Shown here one piece after another: positions 50,384 to 59,655 of a DNA stretch of 64,000 bases. Made by a program: the position numbers and the translations under genes. Numbering within the stretch: the first letter of the stretch is position 1; every line of letters begins with the position of its first letter. This DNA is from Filimonas zeae. GTDB lineage: Bacteria; Bacteroidota; Bacteroidia; Chitinophagales; Chitinophagaceae. Below the pieces are notes generated by a model. It ran no database searches, was not told the DNA's origin, and saw only the letters and a program-made list of their open reading frames with translations. Where the stretch lies: assembly GCF_014641615.1 (NCBI RefSeq), contig NZ_BMIB01000005.1, forward strand, positions 510,150 to 574,149, given 5' to 3'.

Positions 50384-51545
50384 AAGGCGAATGGCTGGTA
50401 TGGGTTGAGAATTTTTCTTTCAGAGGATAATAGCCAGGCAAAACCTCTTCTACAAATTTCTGTATTTTTCTGATAAAACGGTTTTCAGAAAAATGCTGCA
50501 CATACTGCCTGATAAACTGCGGATCAAAGTGCAGCTGCTCAAAAGCTTTTACTGCACCGTCCAGCGCCTGCACCGATTGCTCCTTAAAAAACAGGGCGGT
50601 ACTTTTTGCACTGTTATAGGTATATGGTATCATGGTATCTAATATACCACCTTTTCCAAAAGCAATTACCGGTCTGCCGGAAGCTGCCGATTCCAGCGGG
50701 GTTATACCGTAATCTTCCTGTTGCGGGAAAATCAATGCTTTAGCCTCTGCGTAGGTCTGCGCCAATTGTTTGGCATCCAGTCCGTTCAGAAACACAATAT
50801 TATCTTTTGCACGTTTTTTCAGTTCAGCCTCCTGAGAGCCTTTGCCCACAATTACCAGTTTTTTATCAGGCATGGCGTTAAACACGTCAATTACCAGATC
50901 TACTTTTTTATAAGGCTCCAGGCGGGATACCACCAGATAATAATCTTTTACCGCATCGGCTACATAAAAGTTTTGCAGCTTTACTGAGGGATTGATGATA
51001 GTTACTGCATTGCGTGGATGGTAAGCTTCTTCCAGCGCAGCCTTCATACCAATAGAGTTGGCGATATAGAAATCAGTACGTTTAGAAGCAAATTTGTCCA
51101 GGTGTCTTAACAAAGCAGCCCCTGCCAGAAACAAACGGCGGAACAGCCAGTTTTTGTTCATCAGGTTCTCGTACGACCATGGGCGCCATGCCACCCGTAA
51201 AGGAGTATGGCAATAACTGATAACGGTAGTTCCTTTGTCAACACGGATGAATTTAGCGCAGTGTGTAGTGGAAAGCAGTACCACATCATAACCACGTAAA
51301 CGGATAGAACGCATAGCCAGCAGCGCAAAAGGAAAGAACAGCAGCTTCACCAGCTTATCGTTTTTACCTATCTTCTGAAACCAGGAAGTAATAATGTTAG
51401 CGCCTTTAAATTCAGGGTAAGTACGCTCACTGTTATAGCAAAGGGTATAGATAGGAGCATCGGGAAATGCTTTATGCATACTTAACACAACCTGCTCTGC
51501 GCCACCTTTTCTTACCAACTCATCGTGTACAATTGCTACCTTCAT
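50358..51545 (-). CDS. Glycosyltransferase family 4
   Basis: The 395-residue GT-B enzyme begins KVAIVHDELVRKGGAEQVV, where the G-G-A-E motif binds the acceptor side. It has VVSRLEPYKKVDLVIDVF at the start of the donor half and E-D-Y-G-I-T-P-L-E as the E-x7-E motif, followed by SAASGRPVIAFGKGG. Relatives in exopolysaccharide loci transfer mannose or other hexoses from GDP- or UDP-sugars. It overlaps the polymerase gene by 26 bp and follows another GT4 gene on the same strand. Confidence 0.9.
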   Translation of the reverse strand: MKVAIVHDELVRKGGAEQVVLSMHKAFPDAPIYTLCYNSERTYPEFKGANIITSWFQKIGKNDKLVKLLFFPFALLAMRSIRLRGYDVVLLSTTHCAKFIRVDKGTTVISYCHTPLRVAWRPWSYENLMNKNWLFRRLFLAGAALLRHLDKFASKRTDFYIANSIGMKAALEEAYHPRNAVTIINPSVKLQNFYVADAVKDYYLVVSRLEPYKKVDLVIDVFNAMPDKKLVIVGKGSQEAELKKRAKDNIVFLNGLDAKQLAQTYAEAKALIFPQQEDYGITPLESAASGRPVIAFGKGGILDTMIPYTYNSAKSTALFFKEQSVQALDGAVKAFEQLHFDPQFIRQYVQHFSENRFIRKIQKFVEEVLPGYYPLKEKFSTHTSHSPYDAIKARS

Positions 51546-51594
51546 GGGAATGCTGCTTTTTTCAATTTATGCAAAACACATGCCTAAAACAGGC

Positions 51595-52641
51595 TTATAT
51601 ATGCTCTACCGTTTTCTTCAGCAGGGCTGCCGATTGTTTCCAGCTGTACCGTGCTAAAACATAGTCACGGCCACTTTCGTTCAATCGTTTATCCTGCTTA
51701 TCTAACAGTAATAAAAGACTTGTTAAAGTTTGTTTATCCTTAAAGTAAAAGGCATGTTCACCAGCCACCTCCCTGAATATAGGGATATCAGAAGCAATTA
51801 CCTGGCAACCTGCAGAAAGCCCTTCTGCTACAGGCAATCCAAAGCCTTCGTATAAGGAAGGCACTATCACCGCCTTTGCATGCTGATACAGCGAAGCCAG
51901 CTCCTCATTGGTAACCGCGCCCGCAAAATGAATCATGGGGTTGGCTTTAAACTGCTCCAGTTGCTGCAGCAGTTCGGGGTTAAAGGACTTATAAGCCGCG
52001 CCTGCTATTACCAGCTGTGTTTGTGTTAACTGCGCCGCGCTGTAAGCCTGCAATAACAATAGCAGGTTTTTGCGGGGATCTACCGAGCCTACAAACAAAA
52101 AGTAAGGAGCCTGCACCATAGGTGCCGCAACAGACTGCACCATTGGAAAGCCTGCGTTGGGTATCACACTTATCTGTTCATCCCGCAGCTTATAATAATC
52201 CATCAGTTCTGCTTTGGAAAACTCACTTACCGTAATAATATGTTTGCTGCTGCGTATAATCAACGGCATCATACTTTTATAATAGTAGTAAAATGCCTTT
52301 GAAAAAAACTGCGGATAACGTATAAACGCTATATCATGTATACAGGTAATCTTATTCTTATACATCACCGGCGCTACGTTGCAAAGGTTCAGCAGCAGCT
52401 GTTGCTGCTTAGCTGCAAAGCGTGGTAGCTGCCATTGCTCCCACAACAACCCGGCTTTACTGCCTGTAGTAATAATATTACATGGCATGTTATATAAACT
52501 ATTCAACTGACCTTCTGCAGGTGCCACCAATGTTACATCGGGGTTAATAGCTGCATAATGCCTTATCAGTTCTGATGCGTACCGTTGTACGCCGCTCATC
52601 TTCTGTGTTAAAAATTTACCGTTAACCAGTACAGGGCTCAT
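51595..52641 (-). CDS. Glycosyltransferase family 4
   Basis: The 348-residue GT-B enzyme starts PVLVNGKFLTQKMSGVQRYASEL, a start typical of mannosyltransferase-like GT4 proteins. It continues with HDIAFIRYPQFFSK, the VGSVDPRKNLLLLLQAY donor-half entry, and YEGFGLPVAEGLSAGCQVIAS with a perfect E-x7-E. Its first codon overlaps the stop of the upstream GT4 gene by 4 bp (52638-52641), showing translational coupling. Sugar specificity is unknown. Confidence 0.9.
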   Translation of the reverse strand: MSPVLVNGKFLTQKMSGVQRYASELIRHYAAINPDVTLVAPAEGQLNSLYNMPCNIITTGSKAGLLWEQWQLPRFAAKQQQLLLNLCNVAPVMYKNKITCIHDIAFIRYPQFFSKAFYYYYKSMMPLIIRSSKHIITVSEFSKAELMDYYKLRDEQISVIPNAGFPMVQSVAAPMVQAPYFLFVGSVDPRKNLLLLLQAYSAAQLTQTQLVIAGAAYKSFNPELLQQLEQFKANPMIHFAGAVTNEELASLYQHAKAVIVPSLYEGFGLPVAEGLSAGCQVIASDIPIFREVAGEHAFYFKDKQTLTSLLLLLDKQDKRLNESGRDYVLARYSWKQSAALLKKTVEHI

Positions 52642-53825
52642 TTCAGTTTCTTTTTAATCGTCTCTTGCACGGTGGCCATAAATTGTGCAGCAACTGTTTC
52701 TTCGCTGTACTTATACATAAAGCGGCTGCATTGTGCAGCTTTATGCGTTATACTATGCGGGTTTTGCAACACCTCTTCCAATACGCTGGTCAGGCTGCCG
52801 CTGCGCATATAAAACTGCCACATACACTCCGGCTCGTACAAATCTGTAAGCCCGCCTCTGGCTGCTATACATACGGGTTTATTATAAGCAAGTGCTTCTA
52901 TAGCCACACGCCCAAAAGGTTCTTCCCAGGCAGAAGGTACTACTACCATGTCTACATCACGGTAAAACACTTCCGGGTCGGTCTTGCCCATAAACACCAC
53001 CTTCCCTTTTAGCGGATACTGTAACGTAAGCATCTGCTGGTATTGTGGTTCGTAAGCACCTGCCAGCACCAGCGTATAATTACCCTGCTTTAGCCGGCTC
53101 AGCTCTTCAAACAAAAACGGAATACCCTTTTCCGGCGTAAGCCTGCCTATAAACCCAATACGTATATTGCCAGCCTCCGGTACACGGTTACTATCCTGTA
53201 CGTTGGGCGAAGTGATAATGTTAGGCACCACGGCAGTAATTTTCTGCTCCCCTACTCCATGCTGCAAATGACGGTTAAGAATATGGCTGCTGATACCAAT
53301 AAAAGCATCCGGCACCTTACAGGTATGCTTTTTTACCGCAAAGGCAGCACTGCACGATGTACAGAGCTGCCCGCACTGGCATCCATTTTTATACAACGTG
53401 GTACGGTGGCACAGAATATAATAATCGCGCATGGTATGCAGCAATACGTGTTGCTTACCGGCCAGCGCCCGCCAGGTAAGCAGCGAAAAACCCTGCATGT
53501 TATTGGTGTTCACCACCTGTGGTTGTATACGCCGTATTAACCGGCGCATCAGGAAGTAATAGCCGAAATTGAGGGTATCTACCACATGCCACAGCGCTTT
53601 TACCCAAAAACGGGTAGAAGGCCGGATAACCGGATAAAAATTTTTAAAAGGAAGATAGATGGTGATTACACCATTGTGCCTGGTTACGTTTCTTTTATCG
53701 CCCTGCGACAGTATATATACTTTATGCCCCAGCTTATACAACGCCTCGCACAATAGCTGCACAGAAACTTCAGCGCCGCCCAGGTGATTAGGGTAGTACA
53801 GGGTGTTTACAAACAACAATGTCAT
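52638..53825 (-). CDS. Glycosyltransferase family 4 with cysteine cluster
   Basis: The 395-residue GT-B enzyme has LGGAEVSVQLLCEAL near the start, IGFIGRLTPEKGI opening the donor half, and EEPFGRVAIEALAYNKPVCIA with the E-x7-E motif. Around residues 140-170 it carries a cluster of cysteines (C-H-R-T-T, C-Q-C-G-Q-L-C-T-S-C, then H-T-C), a pattern seen in a GT4 subgroup where it probably binds zinc next to the acceptor site. It overlaps both neighbours by 4 bp (52638-52641 and 53822-53825), so it sits in a tightly coupled glycosyltransferase operon. Confidence 0.9.
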   Translation of the reverse strand: MTLLFVNTLYYPNHLGGAEVSVQLLCEALYKLGHKVYILSQGDKRNVTRHNGVITIYLPFKNFYPVIRPSTRFWVKALWHVVDTLNFGYYFLMRRLIRRIQPQVVNTNNMQGFSLLTWRALAGKQHVLLHTMRDYYILCHRTTLYKNGCQCGQLCTSCSAAFAVKKHTCKVPDAFIGISSHILNRHLQHGVGEQKITAVVPNIITSPNVQDSNRVPEAGNIRIGFIGRLTPEKGIPFLFEELSRLKQGNYTLVLAGAYEPQYQQMLTLQYPLKGKVVFMGKTDPEVFYRDVDMVVVPSAWEEPFGRVAIEALAYNKPVCIAARGGLTDLYEPECMWQFYMRSGSLTSVLEEVLQNPHSITHKAAQCSRFMYKYSEETVAAQFMATVQETIKKKLK

Positions 53826-54724
53826 AGCTTCTGGTTAGGGTATACAATGGGTGGGTTAAAAAACCATCCGGCCCAGAAACCCTTCATGTAAACCCTCAGC
53901 TTGTACCAGCCATTACTGGTAAAAGCACTGGCCAGCGCCACCTTGCTGTAATGGAGTGTATCCATCAGCAGATCTGCCCGGCGTTTGTGTTTACGGCTGA
54001 TGTATATGTTGTTTCTGATGTTGTAAAAATGAAGCGCTATACGGTTTTTATCCACCTCTGTAACCAGGCTGGGAAAGGATGGGTTGGCACGAAGATGTAC
54101 CACCTTGCTACGCCCCACCATATAACCCGGTGCCTGTTTGGAAAGGCGGTTGGTAAAATCAATATCATCACCCCAGATAAAAAAGTCGCGTATAGGCAAT
54201 CCGGCTTTCTGCACATGCCGGGCGTTAATAAGTACCGATACAAACGTGCTGCTGCTTACCCGTATCATGCCATGCTCGGCATACTCGCCCCATTGCGGGT
54301 ACTGATAGCGGGAAACGGATGTATCTATGTTGGGGGAGTTAATAACCACTCCATCCTGACTATTCACCTTACTGCACAGAAAAGAAAAATCGGGCACCAG
54401 CTCTGCCGCCAGCATCAGTTGCTCCAGCGCATCGTCTGCCGCTATCACATCATCATCCATCACCCATATATAATCAAAACCCTTTTCTACCGCGTATTTA
54501 ATTCCGGAGTAAAAGCCACCGGCGCCACCTGTATTGGCCTGGTGTATTACTTCCATTTCCTCCTGACTATCCAGCCATGCTCTGGTACCATCTGTACTGC
54601 CATTATTAATTACAAATAACTTATCCCATGCAAAGTGTTGTCTTTTCAGCGCTTCTATACAGCGTTTCAGCAACACTTCCCTGTTATAGGTTACCACTAC
54701 TATTGCTATTTTGCGGATTGACAT
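53822..54724 (-). CDS. Glycosyltransferase family 2, galactofuranosyltransferase-like
   Basis: The 300-residue GT-A enzyme has VVTYNR (10-15), NNGSTDGT, the triple-acidic DDD motif at 90-92 (WVMDDDV) and a late IWGDDIDFTNRL segment. DDD followed by a W-x-D-D/E element is the pattern of GlfT-like galactofuranosyltransferases. The gene encoding UDP-galactopyranose mutase, which makes the donor UDP-Galf, lies 1.5 kb away at 56252, so a Galf transfer role is reasonable but not proven. Rhamnosyltransferases share part of this pattern. It overlaps the next gene by 4 bp. Confidence 0.8.
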   Translation of the reverse strand: MSIRKIAIVVVTYNREVLLKRCIEALKRQHFAWDKLFVINNGSTDGTRAWLDSQEEMEVIHQANTGGAGGFYSGIKYAVEKGFDYIWVMDDDVIAADDALEQLMLAAELVPDFSFLCSKVNSQDGVVINSPNIDTSVSRYQYPQWGEYAEHGMIRVSSSTFVSVLINARHVQKAGLPIRDFFIWGDDIDFTNRLSKQAPGYMVGRSKVVHLRANPSFPSLVTEVDKNRIALHFYNIRNNIYISRKHKRRADLLMDTLHYSKVALASAFTSNGWYKLRVYMKGFWAGWFFNPPIVYPNQKL

Positions 54725-54743
54725 AGGCGCCAGTTTTATTAAT

Positions 54744-56051
54744 TCATCTTTTTCGCAGCTTGCCTGCGGCTGCCATAAGCCAGCTTACACGCCAGTAACG
54801 GCTGTCCACCAGCCTTATTCCCTGCCTGTATATAATCAGGGCCATTCCGGCCGTAATCAGTAATTCCGTTAACACCCATGCAAGCGCCGTACCATAATAA
54901 GACAGGGCGGGCGTTAACAGCAGATTCAATGCTATACAAACCCCGGAACCCACAATGGTCATGCGTAAAAATTTATTATCCTGCTTCATATTCAGCAACA
55001 CCTGGGTACCCAGCAGGTTACTGATGCTTACAATAAGCGGTGTAAAAGCCATAATGCGCAGCACATTTACCGATGCTTTAAAATCAGCCCCAAACAATAC
55101 CTTAATTACCAATGGGGCAGTAATAAACACCCCGGCAGTAGCACAGAAAGCAATGGCGCACACCAGCGGAAACAGTTTACGAACCTCTTCCAGCCCTTCT
55201 TCCCGGGCTACTGAAAATGCTTTACCTACGTGCGGAAAAAGGGTTTGGCTCAGTGGCAGCAGCATCATGGTTTGCACTACACCCACCAGACGCGAGGCTG
55301 CCGTAAATACCCCCACTTCATCTTCACTCTTCAGTAAGCCCAGCAACACTATATTACTGGTAGTGTACAGGTTAATCATAAGGGTAGATACAAACACAGC
55401 CCTGTCTTCATACAACAATTGCATTACCTTTTTCAGGGGTACAAAAACAAGTTTTATTTGAAAACGGCGGCAGGCATATATAAACAACCATACACCGGCA
55501 ACCACCTGCGAAAGGGTGGTAAACAGGGCGTATAACCAGTAGTCCTGCGGCAGATGAATCAGCAACAGCATTACCACGTTAAACACCAGTTTGGTAACCA
55601 CATTCCAGATAGCGGCTTTCTGCAGTTGCTCCATACCCTGGAACAACCAGTTGGGCATAAATACATTGGCCAGCACGGTAAGAAAGGTTAAAATGCTTAC
55701 CAGCGGCGCCTGCCGCAATTTATCCATGGCTATAAACAGCAGGGCAAATACTATTACCGATGCCACAAACAACCACAACCGGGCAAAAAACACGCGGGAG
55801 AATATATCATTCACTACCGCTTTATCATCCTTGTTTCGGGCTACCAGCCGGGTGGCGGTATAGTCAAATCCGTAATTAATCAGTAACACAAAGTAGGTTA
55901 CCACCGCCGTTAGAAAATTTAATAACCCAAAATTAGCACGGCCTATTACGCGTACAATAACTGGTAAAACCAGAAAAGGGATAAGGAAGTTGGCTACCTG
56001 TATAACAGACAGGGCGCCGAAGTTTTTTGTTAACTTACCAGCTGTTGACAT
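54744..56051 (-). CDS. Wzx-type oligosaccharide flippase (RfbX-like)
   Basis: The 435-residue protein has about twelve membrane helices and opens TKNFGALSVIQVANFLIPFLVLPVIVRVIG. It continues with VVARNKDD-like (LVARNKDDKAVV) and PNWLFQGMEQLQKAAIWNV, where the P-x-W-L-F-Q-G-x-E motif is characteristic of the RfbX/Wzx branch. It flips the lipid-linked repeat unit of the second locus. It is the first gene of the minus-strand operon, with a candidate promoter just upstream. Confidence 0.9.
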   Translation of the reverse strand: MSTAGKLTKNFGALSVIQVANFLIPFLVLPVIVRVIGRANFGLLNFLTAVVTYFVLLINYGFDYTATRLVARNKDDKAVVNDIFSRVFFARLWLFVASVIVFALLFIAMDKLRQAPLVSILTFLTVLANVFMPNWLFQGMEQLQKAAIWNVVTKLVFNVVMLLLIHLPQDYWLYALFTTLSQVVAGVWLFIYACRRFQIKLVFVPLKKVMQLLYEDRAVFVSTLMINLYTTSNIVLLGLLKSEDEVGVFTAASRLVGVVQTMMLLPLSQTLFPHVGKAFSVAREEGLEEVRKLFPLVCAIAFCATAGVFITAPLVIKVLFGADFKASVNVLRIMAFTPLIVSISNLLGTQVLLNMKQDNKFLRMTIVGSGVCIALNLLLTPALSYYGTALAWVLTELLITAGMALIIYRQGIRLVDSRYWRVSWLMAAAGKLRKR

Positions 56052-56069
56052 ATTCTAAAAATGTAAATG

Positions 56070-56097
56070 CAAAAATAACGCCACCTTGGCCCCCAAA
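56070..56097 (-). promoter_or_regulatory. Candidate promoter of the flippase-glycosyltransferase operon
   Basis: On the minus strand TTTG (56094-56097) and TATTTTTG (56070-56077) lie 16 bp apart, matching -33 TTTG and -7 TAnnTTTG of Bacteroidota with slightly short spacing. The flippase start codon at 56051 lies about 19 bp downstream of the -7 box. Confidence 0.45.
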
Positions 56098-56190
56098 ATC
56101 AGCCCTCTGTAAAGCCTACGATGAAATTCATATGCCTTAAACGGTCAATAAGCAAAGCGCCTCGGTAACCGCAACCTAACATGGCCCGGT

Positions 56191-56218
56191 TTTGGCACTG
56201 CAATTTCATTTACTTTTG
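56191..56218 (+). promoter_or_regulatory. Candidate promoter of glf operon
   Basis: TTTG (56191-56194) and TACTTTTG (56211-56218) are 16 bp apart, an exact match to both Bacteroidota boxes. The glf start codon follows 33 bp after the -7 box. The opposed promoter at 56070-56097 has the same spacing. Confidence 0.5.
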
Positions 56219-56251
56219 GGTTTGAACGCCTGACCTTTTTTAATATCTGAT

Positions 56252-57358
56252 ATGCCTGATTTTGATTACCTGGTAATTGGTGCCGGATTGTACGGTGCCG
56301 TTTTTGCGCACGAAGCTACCAAACATAACAAGAAATGCCTGGTTATTGACCGCCGCGCACATGCCGGTGGCAATGTATGGTGCGATAACAAAGCGGGTAT
56401 TAATGTGCATGCGTATGGCGCGCATATTTTTCATACCAATGATAAACATTTGTGGGAGTATGTAAACTCTTTTGTGGAGTTTAACAGATACACCAATTCG
56501 CCGCTGGCCAATTACAAAGGCGAACTGTATAATCTGCCTTTCAACATGAACACTTTTTACCAGTTATGGAAAGTGAAAACACCGGCAGAAGCACAGGAAA
56601 AAATACAGCAGCAGATTGCCGATCTTAACATTACCCACCCGCAGAACCTGGAAGAGCAGGCGATATCGCTGGTAGGTAAAGATGTGTATGAAAAGCTGAT
56701 TAAAGGCTATACTGAAAAGCAATGGGGCCGCGATGCGCGTGAGCTGCCTGCTTTTATTATTAAACGCCTGCCTGTACGTTTTACTTACGATAACAATTAT
56801 TTTAACGATAAATACCAGGGCATTCCTATAGGTGGTTACAATAAGTTAACCGAAGGACTGCTGAAAGGTATTGAGGTAAGGCTGAATACCGACTTTTTTA
56901 AAGAACGCGAAGCACTGAGCAAACTGGCAAAGAACATTGTATTTACCGGCCAGCTGGATGAGTTTTTCGGCTTCCGCTTTGGGCATCTGGAATACCGCAG
57001 CCTGCGGTTTGAGCACGAAACACACGATATACCCAACTACCAGGGCAATGCGGTGGTGAACTACACAGAAAGGAATGTGCCGTATACCCGTATTATTGAG
57101 CACAAACACTTTGAGTTTGGTCAGCAACCGCAAACAGTTATTACCCGCGAATACTCTACTGAGTGGAAGCCGGGCGATGAACCTTACTATCCGGTGAACG
57201 ATGATAAGAACATGCAACTGCTGAAACAATACCAGCAACTGGCAGAAGCGGAAGAAAATGTGATCTTTGGCGGGCGGCTGGCAGAATACCGGTATTACGA
57301 TATGCACCAGGTAATAGCCTCTGCACTGGCAAAAACTAAAAAATTGTTTACTGAATAA
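56252..57358 (+). CDS. glf: UDP-galactopyranose mutase
   Basis: The 368-residue flavoprotein has the FAD-binding GAGLYG (10-15), RRAHAGGNVWCD, HAYGAHIFHTND, the NLPFNMNTFYQLW substrate loop, IKGYTEKQWGRD, RLPVRFTYDNNYFNDKYQGIPIGGY and the C-terminal GGRLAEYRYYDMHQVI block. All are diagnostic for Glf. It interconverts UDP-galactopyranose and UDP-galactofuranose, supplying Galf to the polymer. It starts a three-gene plus-strand operon with two glycosyltransferases (6-bp and overlapping junctions). Confidence 0.97.
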   Translation: MPDFDYLVIGAGLYGAVFAHEATKHNKKCLVIDRRAHAGGNVWCDNKAGINVHAYGAHIFHTNDKHLWEYVNSFVEFNRYTNSPLANYKGELYNLPFNMNTFYQLWKVKTPAEAQEKIQQQIADLNITHPQNLEEQAISLVGKDVYEKLIKGYTEKQWGRDARELPAFIIKRLPVRFTYDNNYFNDKYQGIPIGGYNKLTEGLLKGIEVRLNTDFFKEREALSKLAKNIVFTGQLDEFFGFRFGHLEYRSLRFEHETHDIPNYQGNAVVNYTERNVPYTRIIEHKHFEFGQQPQTVITREYSTEWKPGDEPYYPVNDDKNMQLLKQYQQLAEAEENVIFGGRLAEYRYYDMHQVIASALAKTKKLFTE

Positions 57359-57364
57359 GCCCTC

Positions 57365-58351
57365 ATGAGTCCATTAACGGTTCATAAAGATTCTGTTGTA
57401 TACATTCCCTGTCCGGCCTCCCATGCTACGGGTGGCACCGAGTTGCTGCACCAGTTTGTGCATCAGCTAACACAACTGGGCATAACAGCCAAACTGTTTT
57501 ATTACCGCATTAAAAAAGGCGTTGATCCTATACATCCGCGTTTTCATAAGTATGTGCAGGACTATGCCACTACTATAGAAGACAACGAAAAAAACATACT
57601 GCTGGTGCCTGAAACGCGTACAGAATACCTGTACCGGTATCAGCATATCAGAAAAGGTATCTGGTGGCTGAGCGTAGATTTCTTTTACGATACGGCTGAT
57701 GTGGACCGGTGGAGTACCCTGATGAAAATGACGGGCATTACGCGCCGGTATAACATTAAAAAGCCGGAGAAGCTGAAAATAGATCTGCACCTGGTACAAA
57801 GCCGTTACGCCGCTATTCACCTGGAAAAGCATGGTATTCATAACTATGAATATCTGTCTGACTATCTGAATGCTTCCTTCTTCAGCGCACCGGAAACACC
57901 GTTGAGCGAAAAGCAGAACCGGGTACTGTACAATCCTAAAAAAGGCTGGGAGTTTACACAGCAGTTAATACAACAGGCACCGGAACTGAACTGGTTTCCA
58001 CTGATTAACATGACGCCCGATGAGGTAGCGAAAGCATGCCATACCTCCAAAGTGTATATTGACTTTGGCAATCACCCGGGCAAAGACCGCTTTCCGCGGG
58101 AAGCCGCTATATCAGGCTGTTGCGTTATTACCGGCAAGCGTGGTGCTGCTGCCAACGACACGGATATTCCGGTACCGGAGCAGTACAAGTTTGCAGATAC
58201 GCCTGCCAGCATTCCCGCTATTATCCGGCAGATTAAACTATGCCAGGATACCTATGAAACAGCGCGGCACGATTTTGATACTTACAGAGAAGGCATCAAA
58301 ACGCAGGAACAGGAGTTTAATCATCAGTTACAGAAAATATTCTTACGGTAA
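57365..58351 (+). CDS. Glycosyltransferase, GT-B type (unassigned)
   Basis: The 328-residue protein starts SVVYIPCPASHATGGTELLHQFVHQL, where the G-G-T-E motif matches the acceptor loop of GT-B enzymes. The donor half is unusual and short: VLYNPKKGWEFTQQLI, then DFGNHPGKDRFPREAAISGCCVITGKRG, which occupies the place of the E-x7-E region (D/R-F-P-R-E-A). It resembles poorly characterised glycosyltransferases of exopolysaccharide loci. It follows glf by 6 bp and overlaps the next start codon by one base (TAATG). Confidence 0.72.
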   Translation: MSPLTVHKDSVVYIPCPASHATGGTELLHQFVHQLTQLGITAKLFYYRIKKGVDPIHPRFHKYVQDYATTIEDNEKNILLVPETRTEYLYRYQHIRKGIWWLSVDFFYDTADVDRWSTLMKMTGITRRYNIKKPEKLKIDLHLVQSRYAAIHLEKHGIHNYEYLSDYLNASFFSAPETPLSEKQNRVLYNPKKGWEFTQQLIQQAPELNWFPLINMTPDEVAKACHTSKVYIDFGNHPGKDRFPREAAISGCCVITGKRGAAANDTDIPVPEQYKFADTPASIPAIIRQIKLCQDTYETARHDFDTYREGIKTQEQEFNHQLQKIFLR

Positions 58352-59364
58352 TGCATCCCGCAGACAGTTATATTGTCCTTTTAAACTACAACTCATGGCA
58401 GGATACCATAGAATGTATTGAATCGTTGTTAAAACAGAAATACGAGGGCATTTACCATATTGTTGTGGTAGATAACGCCTCTACCAATGATTCGCGTGAG
58501 CAGTTGTTGAACTGGGCCTGTACCGTTACGCCGCTACGTGGTATTGACTACAGCCACCTGCTTTACCAGGAGGGGCAGTTTATACATGTAAACGTTAAAT
58601 CGCACGCCACCATCAGCTTTGTCTGGAGCCAGTTTAACGGCGGTTTTGCGTATGGCAATAACATTGGTATCCGCTACAGTAACCTCAATTCCTCTGACCA
58701 TTTTATCTGGTTACTGAACAACGATACCATTGCTATGGAAGATACCCTGCAACAACTGGTATCTTTTTATATAGCACAGAACAAGATTAAAAAAACAGGA
58801 CTGGTAGGTTGTTTACAACGGTATTACCACGATCCTGAACTGGTGCAAACCATGTACGGCAAGTTTAACACCTGGCTGGGGCTACCGCGCGAGCATGGTG
58901 CCGGGCAGCCGGTTGCTGCCGTTAATGAAATTATAGATCAGCAGATAGATTACCTGTCTGGCGCCTGCCTGCTTACCCATACCGAGGTACTGAAAGAGGT
59001 AGGCCTGCTGTGCGAAGATTATTTTCTGTTTTACGAGGAGCTGGACTTTGCACGCCGCCTGCAAAAGGCGGGCTTTTCACTGGCCTATTGCCCCACTACC
59101 AGCATCTTGCATAAGCACGGTGCCAGCATTAACGGCCTTACCAAAGGCGGTGCTACCCCGTTTGCAGATTTTCACCATTTCAGAAGCGAGTTTATTTTCG
59201 TAAGAAAACACTACCGCTCTTACCTGCCCATGTACCTGTTTGTATGTGGCCTGCAGCTTACCAACCGCGTTATCAAAGGACGTTTTAAAAACATCCCTTA
59301 TATGATAAAAGGTGTGGAAGCAGGCCTGAGCCACAAACATGGCCAGCATCAGCATCCTGAATAA
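58351..59364 (+). CDS. Glycosyltransferase family 2
   Basis: The 337-residue GT-A enzyme has YIVLLNYNSWQDTIECIESLL, VVVDNASTNDS, FAYGNNIGIRYS, the catalytic NNDT motif (in IWLLNNDTIAMEDTL), and DYLSGACLL followed by YFLFYEELDFARRLQKAGF. This is the standard layout of rhamnosyl- or hexosyl-transferases of the WcaA/RfbF type. It is the last gene of the glf operon and is followed by a terminator 27 bp after its stop codon. Confidence 0.9.
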   Translation: MHPADSYIVLLNYNSWQDTIECIESLLKQKYEGIYHIVVVDNASTNDSREQLLNWACTVTPLRGIDYSHLLYQEGQFIHVNVKSHATISFVWSQFNGGFAYGNNIGIRYSNLNSSDHFIWLLNNDTIAMEDTLQQLVSFYIAQNKIKKTGLVGCLQRYYHDPELVQTMYGKFNTWLGLPREHGAGQPVAAVNEIIDQQIDYLSGACLLTHTEVLKEVGLLCEDYFLFYEELDFARRLQKAGFSLAYCPTTSILHKHGASINGLTKGGATPFADFHHFRSEFIFVRKHYRSYLPMYLFVCGLQLTNRVIKGRFKNIPYMIKGVEAGLSHKHGQHQHPE

Positions 59365-59390
59365 CAGCACAACTGTTTAACGATATCATA

Positions 59391-59430
59391 AACGACCCGG
59401 TATAGGTAAAACACCCTGCCGGGTCGTTTT
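59391..59430 (+). terminator. Rho-independent terminator of the glf operon
   Basis: AACGACCCGG (59391-59400) pairs perfectly with CCGGGTCGTT (59419-59428), followed by TTT on the plus strand. It directly follows the last glycosyltransferase gene. Confidence 0.85.
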
Positions 59431-59594
59431 TATATAAAGTCAGCTTGTTTCCAATATGTCAAAGAACTCATCAGCCGCTTTTCCTCCGGCAGAAGCCTGG
59501 TTGAAGACGCCTCTCCCACCCCTGCTTCCGTTATCCGGTATCCGGCGACTGACTGTACAATGATACTATCGGGGAAAGGCCGTTTGCGGGAGAA

Positions 59595-59655
59595 AGTATG
59601 CAAACGACAGTTTCAGGTATGCAAACGACAGTTTTAAGTAGGCAAACGACATCAG
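59595..59655. repeat. Three 21-bp tandem repeats in an orphan intergenic region
   Basis: GCAAACGACA occurs at 59600, 59621 and 59642, exactly 21 bp apart; the first two units share ATGCAAACGACAGTTT. A reverse-oriented GTTTGC lies just before at 59582. Around it, 59431-59950 shows no gene I can support: the only frames are short and without recognisable motifs, although the DNA is coding-like in GC content. It may be a regulatory array or debris of a lost gene. Confidence 0.7.
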
